DNA from: Streptomyces sp. LUP47B | GTDB lineage: Bacteria; Actinomycetota; Actinomycetes; Streptomycetales; Streptomycetaceae | Assembly: GCF_001746295.1 (NCBI RefSeq) | Contig: NZ_MJAH01000006.1 | Span: 365,053-429,052 of the forward strand | Reading direction: 5' to 3' | DNA length: 64,000 bases | In this document: piece after piece, positions 47,002 to 58,579 of the stretch | How the letters are laid out: the number at the start of each line of letters is the position of its first letter | How positions within the stretch are numbered: position 1 is the stretch's first letter | Notes under the pieces: generated by a model | Database searches by the model: none | The model's input: the letters and a program-made list of their open reading frames with translations, nothing else | What the model was told of the DNA's origin: nothing | Translations under genes and position numbers: made by a program

Positions 47002-47588
47002 CATCTGCAACTCTGCTCGCCGCCGGACTCGCCACCGGCCTTGCCGCCGAGAAGAAGTCGGCCGAGGTTACCGACTGGGCCGCCCGGGTCGGCTGGCTCG
47101 TCGGCCTCGCCCTCTTCGTCGCGCTCGTCTACTGGCTGATGCGTGAGGGCTGGAAGTGGCGCGGCACGCTGCAGGGCGACCTGCCCGAGCTGCCTACCGC
47201 GCCGGACGACCCCGGCCCGGCGAGACTGGGCATGAGCGGCCGCTACCACGGCTCCACCACCGCGGGGCAGTGGCTCGACCGGATCGTGGCGCACGGCCTG
47301 GGCGCCCGCAGCCGGGTCGAGCTCACGCTGACGGACGCGGGACTGGACGTCGTGCGCCCCGGCGCGACCGACTTCTTCATCCCGCGCGCGGCCCTGCGGG
47401 AGGCCGTGCTCGGCAAGGGCATCGCGGGCAAGGTCCTGACCGAGGGCGGGCTCCTCGTGGTGACCTGGGCCCACGGCGAGCGTCTGATCGACTCGGGGTT
47501 CCGCTCCGACCACGCGGCCGAGCACACCGACTGGGTCGACGCCATCAACTCCATGATCAACAAGACGGAAACGGAAGGCGCACGATGA
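46998..47588 (+). CDS. Membrane protein with PH-like domain between pyrC and carA
   Basis: A 196-aa protein with a short hydrophobic N-terminus, one clear helix (VGWLVGLALFVALVYWLM) and a cytoplasmic beta-rich domain (VELTLTDAGLDVVRP ... GGLLVVTWAHGERLIDSGFR) resembling the bacterial PH-like fold, ending with an amphipathic helix. Its function is unknown. It overlaps both pyrC and carA by 4 bp, and an unrelated-looking membrane gene occupies the same slot in mycobacteria (Rv1382), so its place in the operon is conserved. Confidence 0.85.
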   Translation: MTSATLLAAGLATGLAAEKKSAEVTDWAARVGWLVGLALFVALVYWLMREGWKWRGTLQGDLPELPTAPDDPGPARLGMSGRYHGSTTAGQWLDRIVAHGLGARSRVELTLTDAGLDVVRPGATDFFIPRAALREAVLGKGIAGKVLTEGGLLVVTWAHGERLIDSGFRSDHAAEHTDWVDAINSMINKTETEGAR

Positions 47589-48734
47589 CGACCTCCACGA
47601 AGGGGAACGCCTCGCAGAGGAAAAAGGTGTCCCCTGCGGTACTCGTCCTGGAGGACGGCCGGATCTTCCGGGGCCGTTCCTACGGGGCCGTGGGGGAGAC
47701 CTTCGGCGAGGCCGTCTTCTCCACCGGCATGACCGGCTACCAGGAGACCCTGACCGACCCGTCGTACGACCGCCAGATCGTCGTCGCGACCGCCCCGCAG
47801 ATCGGCAACACCGGCTGGAACGACGAGGACGACGAGTCGAACCGCATCTGGGTCTCCGGCTACGTCGTGCGCGACCCCGCGCGCGTGCCGTCCAACTGGC
47901 GCGCCAAGCGCTCCCTGGACGACGAGCTGGTCGCGCAGGACATCGTCGGGATCTCCGGCATCGACACCCGCGCGCTCACCCGCCACCTGCGCGAGCGCGG
48001 CTCGATGCGCGCCGGGATCTTCTCCGGCGAGGCGATCGCCGCCGAGCCCGAGCTCGTCGCGCGCGTGCAGGCCCAGCCGCACATGAAGGGCGCCTCGCTC
48101 TACGAGGAGGTCGCCACCAAGGAGGCCTACGTCGTTCCCGCGGTCGGTGAGAAGAAGTTCACCGTCGCCGCGATCGACCTCGGCATCAAGGGCATGACCC
48201 CGCACCGCATGGCCGAGCGCGGCATCGAGGTGCACGTACTGCCGGCCACGGCCACCGCGGAAGACGTCTACGCCGTCGCCCCCGACGGAGTCTTCTTCTC
48301 CAACGGGCCCGGCGACCCGGCCTCCGCCGAGGGCCCGGTCGCGCTGATGACCGCCGTCCTGGAGCGCAGGACGCCGCTGTTCGGCATCTGCTTCGGCAAC
48401 CAGATCCTCGGCCGCGCGCTCGGCTTCGGCACCTACAAGCTGAAGTACGGCCACCGGGGCATCAACCAGCCCGTGCAGGACCGGACCACCGGCAAGGTCG
48501 AGGTCACCGCGCACAACCACGGATTCGCCGTGGACGCACCGCTCGACAAGGTCAGCGAGACCGAGTTCGGCCGTGCCGAGGTCTCCCACGTCTGCCTGAA
48601 CGACAACGTCGTGGAGGGACTCCAGCTGCTCGACCAGCCGGCCTTCTCCGTCCAGTACCACCCCGAAGCGGCAGCGGGTCCGCACGACGCCGCCTACCTG
48701 TTCGACCGTTTCGTATCCCTGATGGAGGGCCAGC

Positions 48735-48742
<8 letters not shown>
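47585..48742 (+). CDS. carA: Carbamoyl-phosphate synthase small subunit
   Basis: A 385-aa glutaminase subunit. The N-terminal CarA domain has GEAVFSTGMTGYQETLTDPSY; the class I amidotransferase domain has the nucleophile Cys in FGICFGNQILG, HNHGFAVD, and the His-Glu in YHPEAAAGP. The ATG at 47585 overlaps the preceding stop and adds an 18-residue polar N-terminus before the conserved VLVLEDG. carB overlaps its end by 8 bp. Confidence 0.96.
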
Positions 48743-52043
<3,301 letters not shown>

Positions 52044-52050
52044 CAGCCCT

Positions 52051-52080
52051 GAGGGGGACACCGGAAACGGTGTCCCCCTC
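52051..52080 (+). terminator. Strong hairpin between carB and pyrD
   Basis: A perfect 13-bp stem (GAGGGGGACACCG/CGGTGTCCCCCTC) with a GAAA tetraloop lies 7 bp after carB and only 15 bp before the pyrD ATG. It may terminate most carB transcripts or act as a processing/attenuation site inside the operon. Confidence 0.7.
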
Positions 52081-52094
52081 TTCGTGAGGACACC

Positions 52095-53201
52095 ATGTAC
52101 AAGATCTTCTTCAACCTCGTCTTCAAGCGCCTGGACCCCGAGAAGGCCCATCACCTGGCCTTCCGGTGGATCCGCCTCGCTGCCCGAGTTCCGGTGCTGC
52201 GCACGTTCGTCGCGGCCGCTCTCGCACCCCGCCACAAGGAGCTGCGCACCGAGGCCTTCGGCCTGCGCATGCACGGCCCCTTCGGACTGGCCGCCGGCTT
52301 CGACAAGAACGCGGTCGCGATCGACGGCCTGACGATGCTGGGCTTCGACCACGTCGAGATCGGCACGGTGACCGGGGAGGCTCAGCCGGGCAACCCCAAA
52401 AAGCGGCTGTTCCGCCTGGTACCGGACCGCGCGCTCATCAACCGCATGGGCTTCAACAACGAGGGCTCGCTGGCCGTGGCGGCCCGCCTGGCCTCCCGTG
52501 AGCCGGTTTTCAAGACGGTTGTGGGCGTCAACATCGGCAAGACCAAGGCCGTCCCGGAGTCCGAGGCGATCGGCGACTACGTGAAGTCGGCGGAGCGGCT
52601 GGCGCCGTACGCCGACTACCTGGTCGTGAACGTCTCGTCGCCCAACACGCCAGGACTGCGCAACCTCCAGGCGGTCGACCACCTGCGTCCGCTCCTGAGC
52701 GCCGTTCGCGAGGCCGCCGACCGCAGGGTGGCCTCCCGTCACGTCCCGCTCCTGGTGAAGATCGCGCCCGACCTCGCCGACGAGGACGTCGACGCGGTCG
52801 CCGACCTGGCCGTCGAGCTCGGCCTGGACGGCATCATCGCCACCAACACGACCATCGCGCGCGAGGGACTCGGTCTGACGTCCGCACCCGCCCTGGTGAA
52901 GGAGACGGGCGGCCTCTCCGGAGCACCCCTCAAGGCACGCTCCCTGGAGGTCCTGAGGCGCCTGTACGCGCGCGTGGGCGACCGGATCACCCTGGTGGGC
53001 GTCGGTGGCGTCCAGGACGCCGAGGACGCCTGGCAGCGCATCCTGGCGGGCGCCACGCTGGTCCAGGGCTACAGCGCGTTCGTCTACGAGGGTCCCTTCT
53101 GGGGCCGGGCCATCCACAAGGGGCTCGCCGCGCGCCTGCGCACGAGCCCGTACGCCACCCTCGCCGACGCGGTCGGCGCCGACGTGAGGAAGACGGTATG
53201 A
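52095..53201 (+). CDS. pyrD: Dihydroorotate dehydrogenase (quinone), class 2
   Basis: A 368-aa membrane-associated flavoenzyme. The N-terminal amphipathic helices (YKIFFNLVFKRLDPEKAHHL) and the FMN site define class 2; the catalytic Ser is in VVNVSSPNTPGLRNLQ, GFDKNAVAIDGL and GAGxx-type VGVGGVQDAEDAWQRILAGA bind FMN phosphate. It passes electrons to menaquinone. Overlaps pyrF by 4 bp. Confidence 0.96.
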   Translation: MYKIFFNLVFKRLDPEKAHHLAFRWIRLAARVPVLRTFVAAALAPRHKELRTEAFGLRMHGPFGLAAGFDKNAVAIDGLTMLGFDHVEIGTVTGEAQPGNPKKRLFRLVPDRALINRMGFNNEGSLAVAARLASREPVFKTVVGVNIGKTKAVPESEAIGDYVKSAERLAPYADYLVVNVSSPNTPGLRNLQAVDHLRPLLSAVREAADRRVASRHVPLLVKIAPDLADEDVDAVADLAVELGLDGIIATNTTIAREGLGLTSAPALVKETGGLSGAPLKARSLEVLRRLYARVGDRITLVGVGGVQDAEDAWQRILAGATLVQGYSAFVYEGPFWGRAIHKGLAARLRTSPYATLADAVGADVRKTV

Positions 53202-54037
53202 CCGAGCCCTTCGGCGCACGCCTGCGCCGAGCCATGGACGAGCGCGGCCCGCTGTGCGTGGGGATCGACCCGCACGCCTCACTGCTCACCGAGTGGGGCC
53301 TGAACGACGACGTGGCCGGTCTGGAGCGGTTCAGCCGCACGGTCGTGGAGGCGCTGTCCGACCGGGTCGCCGTGTTCAAGCCCCAGAGCGCGTTCTTCGA
53401 GCGCTTCGGCTCGCGCGGCGTCGCCGTACTGGAGACGACCGTCCAGGAGGCCCGCGCGGCCGGTGCGCTGGTCCTCATGGACGCCAAGCGCGGTGACATC
53501 GGCTCGACCATGGCCGCGTACGCCGAGGCCTTCCTGCGCAAGGACTCCCCGCTGTTCTCGGACGCGCTGACCGTGTCGCCGTACCTCGGTTACGGCTCGC
53601 TCTCGCCGGCCGTCGTGCTGGCGCGCGAGAGCGGCGCCGGCCTGTTCGTGCTCGCGCTGACGTCCAACCCGGAGGGCGGCGAGGTCCAGCACGCCGTCCG
53701 CGCGGACGGCCGGACCGTCGGCGCGACCATGCTGGCCCATCTGGCCGCCGAGAACACGGGGGAGGAGCCCCTGGGGTCCTTCGGCGCCGTCGTCGGGGCC
53801 ACGCTCGGCGATCTGTCGTCGTACGACCTGGACATCAACGGTCCGCTCCTCGCGCCCGGCGTCGGGGCCCAGGGGGCCACTCCGGCCGATCTTCCCGGGG
53901 TCTTCGGGGCGGCGATCCGCAATGTCGTCCCGAACGTCAGCCGGGGCGTGCTGAGGCACGGTCCCGACGTCAGTGCGCTGCGCGCGTCCGCCGAGCGGTT
54001 CGCGGACGAGATCAGGTCCGCGCTGCCGACGGGTTGA
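53198..54037 (+). CDS. pyrF: Orotidine 5'-phosphate decarboxylase (class 2)
   Basis: A 279-aa enzyme for the last step to UMP. The class 2 signature is LVLMDAKRGDIGSTM, with CVGIDPHASLL at the start and RNVVPNVSRGVL near the end for phosphate binding. It is the last gene of the pyr operon; pyrE is not in this window. Confidence 0.96.
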   Translation: MTEPFGARLRRAMDERGPLCVGIDPHASLLTEWGLNDDVAGLERFSRTVVEALSDRVAVFKPQSAFFERFGSRGVAVLETTVQEARAAGALVLMDAKRGDIGSTMAAYAEAFLRKDSPLFSDALTVSPYLGYGSLSPAVVLARESGAGLFVLALTSNPEGGEVQHAVRADGRTVGATMLAHLAAENTGEEPLGSFGAVVGATLGDLSSYDLDINGPLLAPGVGAQGATPADLPGVFGAAIRNVVPNVSRGVLRHGPDVSALRASAERFADEIRSALPTG

Positions 54038-54361
54038 GACGGCCGTCGAGGACCGGATCTGGCGTGCGCGACGGTCGTCGCGGATGTTCGACACCCCCGT
54101 TCGAGTCCTCCGACGCGCGCTTCGAGGCCTCCTTGAGCCTGAATACATCCTCAAATCCGGGGCAATATGTCAGAAATGTCCGACCTGGCGGAGGCTGACC
54201 AGGACTTTTCCGCTGTTCTCGCTGACTCTGGCGGACTTGGCCGCTAGTCTCCGACGCAGAGTGAACGGGCAAGCGTGTTGCTCGTGGCTCCCCAGGTGTG
54301 GGGCGACTAGGTTCCTCACCGGTCCGTATCCGACAAGATCGACATCCGAGGTGACGTAGGC
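54038..54361 (+). promoter_or_regulatory. sIHF upstream region with a candidate promoter
   Basis: This 324-bp gap has a lower G+C content than its surroundings and no plausible gene. CTGACT (54222-54227) and TAGTCT (54245-54250) are spaced by exactly 17 bp and form the best promoter candidate, giving a leader of about 105 nt for the sIHF mRNA. Confidence 0.5.
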
Positions 54362-54685
54362 GTGGCTCTTCCGCCCCTTACCCCTGAACAGCGCGCAGCC
54401 GCGCTCGAAAAGGCCGCCGCGGCTCGCCGGGAGCGGGCCGAGGTCAAGAATCGACTCAAGCACTCCGGCGCCTCCCTTCACGAGGTCATCAAGCAGGGCC
54501 AGGAGAACGACGTCATCGGCAAGATGAAGGTCTCCGCCCTGCTGGAGTCCCTGCCGGGCGTGGGCAAGGTCCGCGCCAAGCAGATCATGGAGCGACTCGG
54601 CATCTCCGAGAGCCGTCGTGTACGCGGCCTCGGCTCCAACCAGATCGCTTCGCTGGAGCGTGAGTTCGGCAGCACCGGTTCCTGA
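54362..54685 (+). CDS. sihF: Actinobacterial integration host factor (sIHF)
   Basis: A 107-aa nucleoid protein unrelated to proteobacterial IHF. A long basic N-terminal helix (PPLTPEQRAAALEKAAAARRERAEVK) leads to the H2TH-like DNA-binding region SALLESLPGVGKVRAKQIME and the tail GLGSNQIASLEREF. It bends DNA and influences topology and development in Streptomyces; mycobacterial mIHF is the homologue. GTG start. The gene is followed by gmk, as in other actinobacteria. Confidence 0.95.
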   Translation: MALPPLTPEQRAAALEKAAAARRERAEVKNRLKHSGASLHEVIKQGQENDVIGKMKVSALLESLPGVGKVRAKQIMERLGISESRRVRGLGSNQIASLEREFGSTGS

Positions 54686-54745
54686 ACCCGGGTCACTCCG
54701 GGAAGGGAGTCCCGGGCACCCCGGGATTGCTGGAATAATCGCTGC

Positions 54746-55303
54746 ATGAGTGAACGTCCGCGGCTGACCGTGCTCTCCGGCCCCTCAGGGGTCGGCAAGA
54801 GCACGGTCGTCGCCCATATGCGCAAGGAACACCCCGAGGTCTGGCTCTCGGTGTCGGCGACGACCCGCAAGCCCCGCCCCGGCGAGAAGCACGGCGTCCA
54901 GTACTTCTTCGTCACCGACGAGGAGCTGGACAAGCTGATCGCCAACGGTGAGCTGCTGGAGTGGGCGGAGTTCGCCGGCAATCGCTACGGCACGCCGCGT
55001 GCGGCCGTGCTGGAGCGGCTGGAGGCGGGTGAGCCCGTCCTGCTGGAGATCGACCTCCAGGGCGCCCGGCAGGTCCGCGAGTCCATGACGGACGCCCAGT
55101 TGGTGTTCCTGGCACCTCCCTCCTGGGAGGAGCTCGTGCGCAGGCTCACCGGACGTGGCACTGAGCCGCCCGCCGTGATCGAACGCCGCCTGGAGGCGGC
55201 GAAGGTCGAACTGGCGGCTGAACCCGAGTTCGATGTGACCTTGGTCAACACCTCCGTCGAGGACGTGGCGCGCGAGCTGCTAGCCTTGATGGATGTGGTG
55301 TGA
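54746..55303 (+). CDS. gmk: Guanylate kinase
   Basis: A 185-aa enzyme phosphorylating GMP. P-loop GPSGVGKS (12-19), the GMP-binding segment SVSATTRKPRPGEKHGVQYFFV and EWAEFAGNRYGTP, and the lid LTGRGTEPPAVIERRL are intact. It is a known target of (p)ppGpp in some bacteria. rpoZ follows after 65 bp. Confidence 0.96.
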   Translation: MSERPRLTVLSGPSGVGKSTVVAHMRKEHPEVWLSVSATTRKPRPGEKHGVQYFFVTDEELDKLIANGELLEWAEFAGNRYGTPRAAVLERLEAGEPVLLEIDLQGARQVRESMTDAQLVFLAPPSWEELVRRLTGRGTEPPAVIERRLEAAKVELAAEPEFDVTLVNTSVEDVARELLALMDVV

Positions 55304-55368
55304 TCCCGCCTGCTCGTTGAGGCTTGATCAATCGCACTGATTCTTTCCCATCCATCGGAAGGTAGAGC

Positions 55369-55641
55369 GTGTCCTCTTCCATCTCCGCGCCCGAGGGCAT
55401 CATCAACCCGCCGATCGACGAGCTCCTCGAGGCCACGGACTCGAAGTACAGCCTCGTGATCTACGCGGCCAAGCGGGCCCGCCAGATCAACGCGTACTAC
55501 TCGCAGCTCGGTGAGGGCCTGCTTGAGTACGTCGGTCCGCTGGTGGACACCCACGTCCACGAGAAGCCGCTCTCGATCGCCCTGCGCGAGATCAACGCGG
55601 GTCTGCTGACGTCCGAGGCCGTCGAGGGCCCGGCGCAGTAG
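55369..55641 (+). CDS. rpoZ: RNA polymerase omega subunit
   Basis: A 90-aa subunit that clamps the beta-prime C-terminus. The conserved core is NPPIDELLEATDSKYSLVIYAAKRARQINAYY, followed by KPLSIALREINAGLL. GTG start with GGAAGG upstream. The gmk-rpoZ-coaBC-metK-priA order is conserved in actinobacteria. Confidence 0.97.
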   Translation: MSSSISAPEGIINPPIDELLEATDSKYSLVIYAAKRARQINAYYSQLGEGLLEYVGPLVDTHVHEKPLSIALREINAGLLTSEAVEGPAQ

Positions 55642-55669
55642 TCGTACTTTCAGCTTTTCGCTGACTTAT

Positions 55670-55704
55670 CCACAGGCCCGGCAGCGCGACTGTCGGGCCT
55701 GTGG
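55670..55704 (+). terminator. Terminator after rpoZ
   Basis: Fifteen-base arms (55670-55684 with 55690-55704; CCACAGGCCCG against CGGGCCTGTGG plus a weaker GCAG/CTGT top) close a CGCGA loop, 28 bp after the rpoZ stop. Confidence 0.65.
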
Positions 55705-55767
55705 TGTGTGATGGACCCGTACGTCGCAGTCGTACGTTGCCAATACGGGGAGAGACGGGGCGAGACG

Positions 55768-56970
55768 GTGGACAAGCCGAAGGTCGTGCTGGGGGTCAGT
55801 GGCGGCATCGCCGCGTACAAGGCCTGTGAGCTGCTGAGAAGGCTTACGGAGTCCGGCCACGACGTCCGCGTCGTCCCCACCGCCTCCGCACTGCACTTCG
55901 TGGGCGCCGCCACCTGGTCCGCCCTTTCCGGCAAGCCGGTCTCGACGGAGGTCTGGGACGACGTCCACGAGGTCCCGCACGTCCGCATCGGGCAGCACGC
56001 CGACCTCGTGGTCGTGGCCCCGGCGACCGCGGACACCCTCGCCAAGGCGGCGCACGGCCTGGCGGACGACCTCCTCACCAACACCCTCCTGACGGCCCGT
56101 TGCCCCGTCGTCTTCGCGCCCGCCATGCACACCGAGATGTGGGAGCACCCGGCCACCCAGGAGAACGTGCAGACACTGCGCCGACGCGGTGCGATCGTGA
56201 TCGAGCCGGCCGTCGGCCGGCTGACCGGCGTCGACACCGGCAAGGGCCGGCTGCCGGAACCCGCCGAGATCTTCGAGGTCTGCCGCCGGGTGCTGGCCCG
56301 GGGCGTCACCGAGCCCGACCTCAAGGGCCGGCATGTGGTAGTGAGCGCCGGCGGCACCCGCGAACCCCTCGACCCCGTCCGGTTCCTCGGCAACCGCTCC
56401 TCCGGCAAGCAGGGCTACGCCCTCGCCCGCACCGCGGCCGCGCGCGGCGCCCGGGTCACCCTGGTCGCGGCGAACACCGGTATGCCGGACCCGGCGGGCG
56501 TGGACGTGGTCCCCGTGGGGACGGCCGTGCAGCTGCGCGAGGCGGTCCTGAAGGCGGCGGCCGACGCCGACGCGGTCGTCATGGCGGCGGCGGTCGCCGA
56601 CTTCCGCCCGCAGACGTACGCGACCGGAAAGATCAAGAAGAAGGACGGCCAGGACCCCGAGCCGATCGTCCTGGTGCGGAATCCGGACATCCTCGCCGAG
56701 ATCTCGGCCGAGCGTGCCCGCCCCGGCCAGGTGATAGTCGGCTTCGCCGCCGAAACCGACGACGTCCTGGCCAACGGTCGTACGAAACTGCGGCGCAAGG
56801 GCTGCGACCTCCTCGTCGTCAACGAGGTGGGGGAGCGCAAGACCTTCGGGTCGGAGGAGAACGAGGCGGTGGTGCTGGGCGCCGACGGCAGCGAGACCCC
56901 GGTACCGCACGGCCCGAAGGAATTCCTGGCCGAAACCGTGTGGGACCTGGTGGCACAGCGCCTCACGTGA
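55768..56970 (+). CDS. coaBC: Bifunctional phosphopantothenoylcysteine decarboxylase/synthase CoaBC
   Basis: A 400-aa coenzyme A biosynthesis enzyme. The N-terminal CoaC flavodoxin-like decarboxylase has GVSGGIAAYKACELLRR and the FMN/substrate motif FAPAMHTEMWEHPA; the CoaB half begins VVSAGGTREPLDPVRFLGNRSSGKQG and holds AAAVADFRP and KIKKKDG. The GTG at 55768 gives the usual start; an in-frame GTG at 55708 would add 20 non-conserved residues overlapping the rpoZ terminator. Confidence 0.95.
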   Translation: MDKPKVVLGVSGGIAAYKACELLRRLTESGHDVRVVPTASALHFVGAATWSALSGKPVSTEVWDDVHEVPHVRIGQHADLVVVAPATADTLAKAAHGLADDLLTNTLLTARCPVVFAPAMHTEMWEHPATQENVQTLRRRGAIVIEPAVGRLTGVDTGKGRLPEPAEIFEVCRRVLARGVTEPDLKGRHVVVSAGGTREPLDPVRFLGNRSSGKQGYALARTAAARGARVTLVAANTGMPDPAGVDVVPVGTAVQLREAVLKAAADADAVVMAAAVADFRPQTYATGKIKKKDGQDPEPIVLVRNPDILAEISAERARPGQVIVGFAAETDDVLANGRTKLRRKGCDLLVVNEVGERKTFGSEENEAVVLGADGSETPVPHGPKEFLAETVWDLVAQRLT

Positions 56971-57069
56971 AATGTTTCCTTCGCTTCTCGGTCCTCTCAA
57001 ACCTCTGCCACAGTGGCGTGGCGACCCTGGCCAAGCCCGCTCGTGATTGGGCACAATGCCCGTGCCGCA

Positions 57070-57112
57070 GGTCACAGCACTCCCGAGTGGCGAGACGGGG
57101 GAGCCGGTGACC
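57070..57112 (+). promoter_or_regulatory. Candidate structured element upstream of metK
   Basis: In the 241-bp coaBC-metK gap, GGTCAC (57070-57075) can pair with GTGACC (57107-57112), enclosing a CACT/AGTG hairpin and a GGGGGAG run. A CACAAT at 57052-57057 could be the -10 starting this RNA; TAAACT at 57125-57130 is another candidate -10. I do not recognise a known SAM-riboswitch core here. Confidence 0.35.
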
Positions 57113-57211
57113 GAGCACGACCGATAAACTGTTCTCGGACGATGCCGGGCGCAGCCCCCGAGCCCGTCCGCCAATGATCAGCCAGCAGCCGCTGCAACCC
57201 CAGGGAGCGTT

Positions 57212-58420
57212 GTGTCCCGTCGTCTGTTCACCTCGGAGTCCGTGACCGAGGGCCACCCCGACAAGATCGCTGACCAGATCAGTGACACCATCCTCGACGC
57301 GCTCCTCAAGGAGGACCCGACGTCCCGGGTCGCGGTCGAGACCCTGATCACGACCGGCCTGGTGCACGTGGCCGGTGAGGTCACCACCAAGACCTACGCG
57401 CCGATCGCCCAGCTGGTGCGCGACAAGATCCTGGAGATCGGTTACGACTCCTCGAAGAAGGGCTTCGACGGCGCCTCCTGCGGTGTCTCGGTGTCGATCG
57501 GCGCGCAGTCCCCGGACATCGCGCAGGGCGTCGACACGGCGTACGAGAACCGGGTCGAGGGCGACGAGGACGAGCTCGACCGCCAGGGTGCGGGCGACCA
57601 GGGTCTGATGTTCGGCTACGCGACGGACGAGACCCCCACCCTGATGCCGCTGCCGATCTTCCTGGCGCACCGCCTGGCGAAGCGCCTCTCCGAGGTCCGC
57701 AAGAATGGCACCATCCCGTATCTGCGCCCCGACGGCAAGACGCAGGTCACCATCGAGTACGACGGCGACAAGGCCGTCCGTCTCGACACGGTCGTCGTCT
57801 CCTCGCAGCACGCGTCCGACATCGACCTCGACTCTCTGCTCGCCCCGGACATCCGCGAGTTCGTCGTGGAGCCGGAGCTGAAGGCGCTCCTGGACGACGG
57901 CATCAAGCTGGACACGGAGAACTACCGCCTCCTGGTCAACCCCACCGGTCGCTTCGAGATCGGCGGCCCGATGGGTGACGCCGGCCTGACCGGCCGCAAG
58001 ATCATCATCGACACGTACGGCGGCATGGCCCGCCACGGCGGCGGTGCCTTCTCCGGCAAGGACCCGTCCAAGGTCGACCGCTCGGCCGCGTACGCCATGC
58101 GCTGGGTCGCCAAGAACGTCGTCGCCGCGGGCCTCGCCTCCCGCTGCGAGGTCCAGGTCGCCTACGCCATCGGCAAGGCCGAGCCCGTGGGCCTGTTCGT
58201 GGAGACCTTCGGTACCGCGAAGATCGACACCGACAAGATCGAGAAGGCCATCGACGAGGTCTTCGACCTCCGCCCGGCCGCCATCATCCGCGACCTGGAC
58301 CTGCTGCGCCCGATCTACTCCCTGACGGCGGCGTACGGCCACTTCGGCCGCGAGCTGCCCGAGTTCACGTGGGAGAGGACGGACCGCGTGGAGGCGCTGA
58401 AGAAGGCCGCCGGCCTGTAA
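57212..58420 (+). CDS. metK: S-adenosylmethionine synthetase
   Basis: A 402-aa enzyme making SAM from methionine and ATP. Signatures: FTSESVTEGHPDKIADQISD, the hexapeptide-like GAGDQGLMFGYA, and the phosphate loop GGGAFSGKDPSKVDRS. GTG start behind CAGGGAG. SAM supply affects antibiotic production in Streptomyces. A strong terminator follows. Confidence 0.97.
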   Translation: MSRRLFTSESVTEGHPDKIADQISDTILDALLKEDPTSRVAVETLITTGLVHVAGEVTTKTYAPIAQLVRDKILEIGYDSSKKGFDGASCGVSVSIGAQSPDIAQGVDTAYENRVEGDEDELDRQGAGDQGLMFGYATDETPTLMPLPIFLAHRLAKRLSEVRKNGTIPYLRPDGKTQVTIEYDGDKAVRLDTVVVSSQHASDIDLDSLLAPDIREFVVEPELKALLDDGIKLDTENYRLLVNPTGRFEIGGPMGDAGLTGRKIIIDTYGGMARHGGGAFSGKDPSKVDRSAAYAMRWVAKNVVAAGLASRCEVQVAYAIGKAEPVGLFVETFGTAKIDTDKIEKAIDEVFDLRPAAIIRDLDLLRPIYSLTAAYGHFGRELPEFTWERTDRVEALKKAAGL

Positions 58421-58450
58421 GTCCACAAGCAAGCCCCCTGCGGTTTGCCG

Positions 58451-58486
58451 CGAGGCCCGGTGCCCCCCTTGGGGTGCCGGGTCTCG
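58451..58486 (+). terminator. Terminator after metK
   Basis: Sixteen-base arms (58451-58466 and 58471-58486) pair throughout if G-U pairs are counted, with a CCTT loop, 30 bp downstream of metK. Confidence 0.75.
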
Positions 58487-58579
58487 GCGCGTCACCGGCC
58501 GGACGTGTACGCCCGCGGGAAGGGCCTCTTCGGGTTCGGGCGGCGTCAGTTGTCAGTGGGGTTTGGTAAGAATGCAAGC

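Noticed and set aside
53973..54359. A 128-codon plus-strand frame between pyrF and sIHF
   Set aside because: Its first third overlaps pyrF out of frame, the remainder is the lower-GC promoter region, and the translation shows no domain or codon bias.
57060..57211. Known SAM riboswitch before metK
   Set aside because: I could not find the conserved SAM-I or SAM-IV core sequences; only generic inverted repeats are present, so I list a low-confidence structured region instead.
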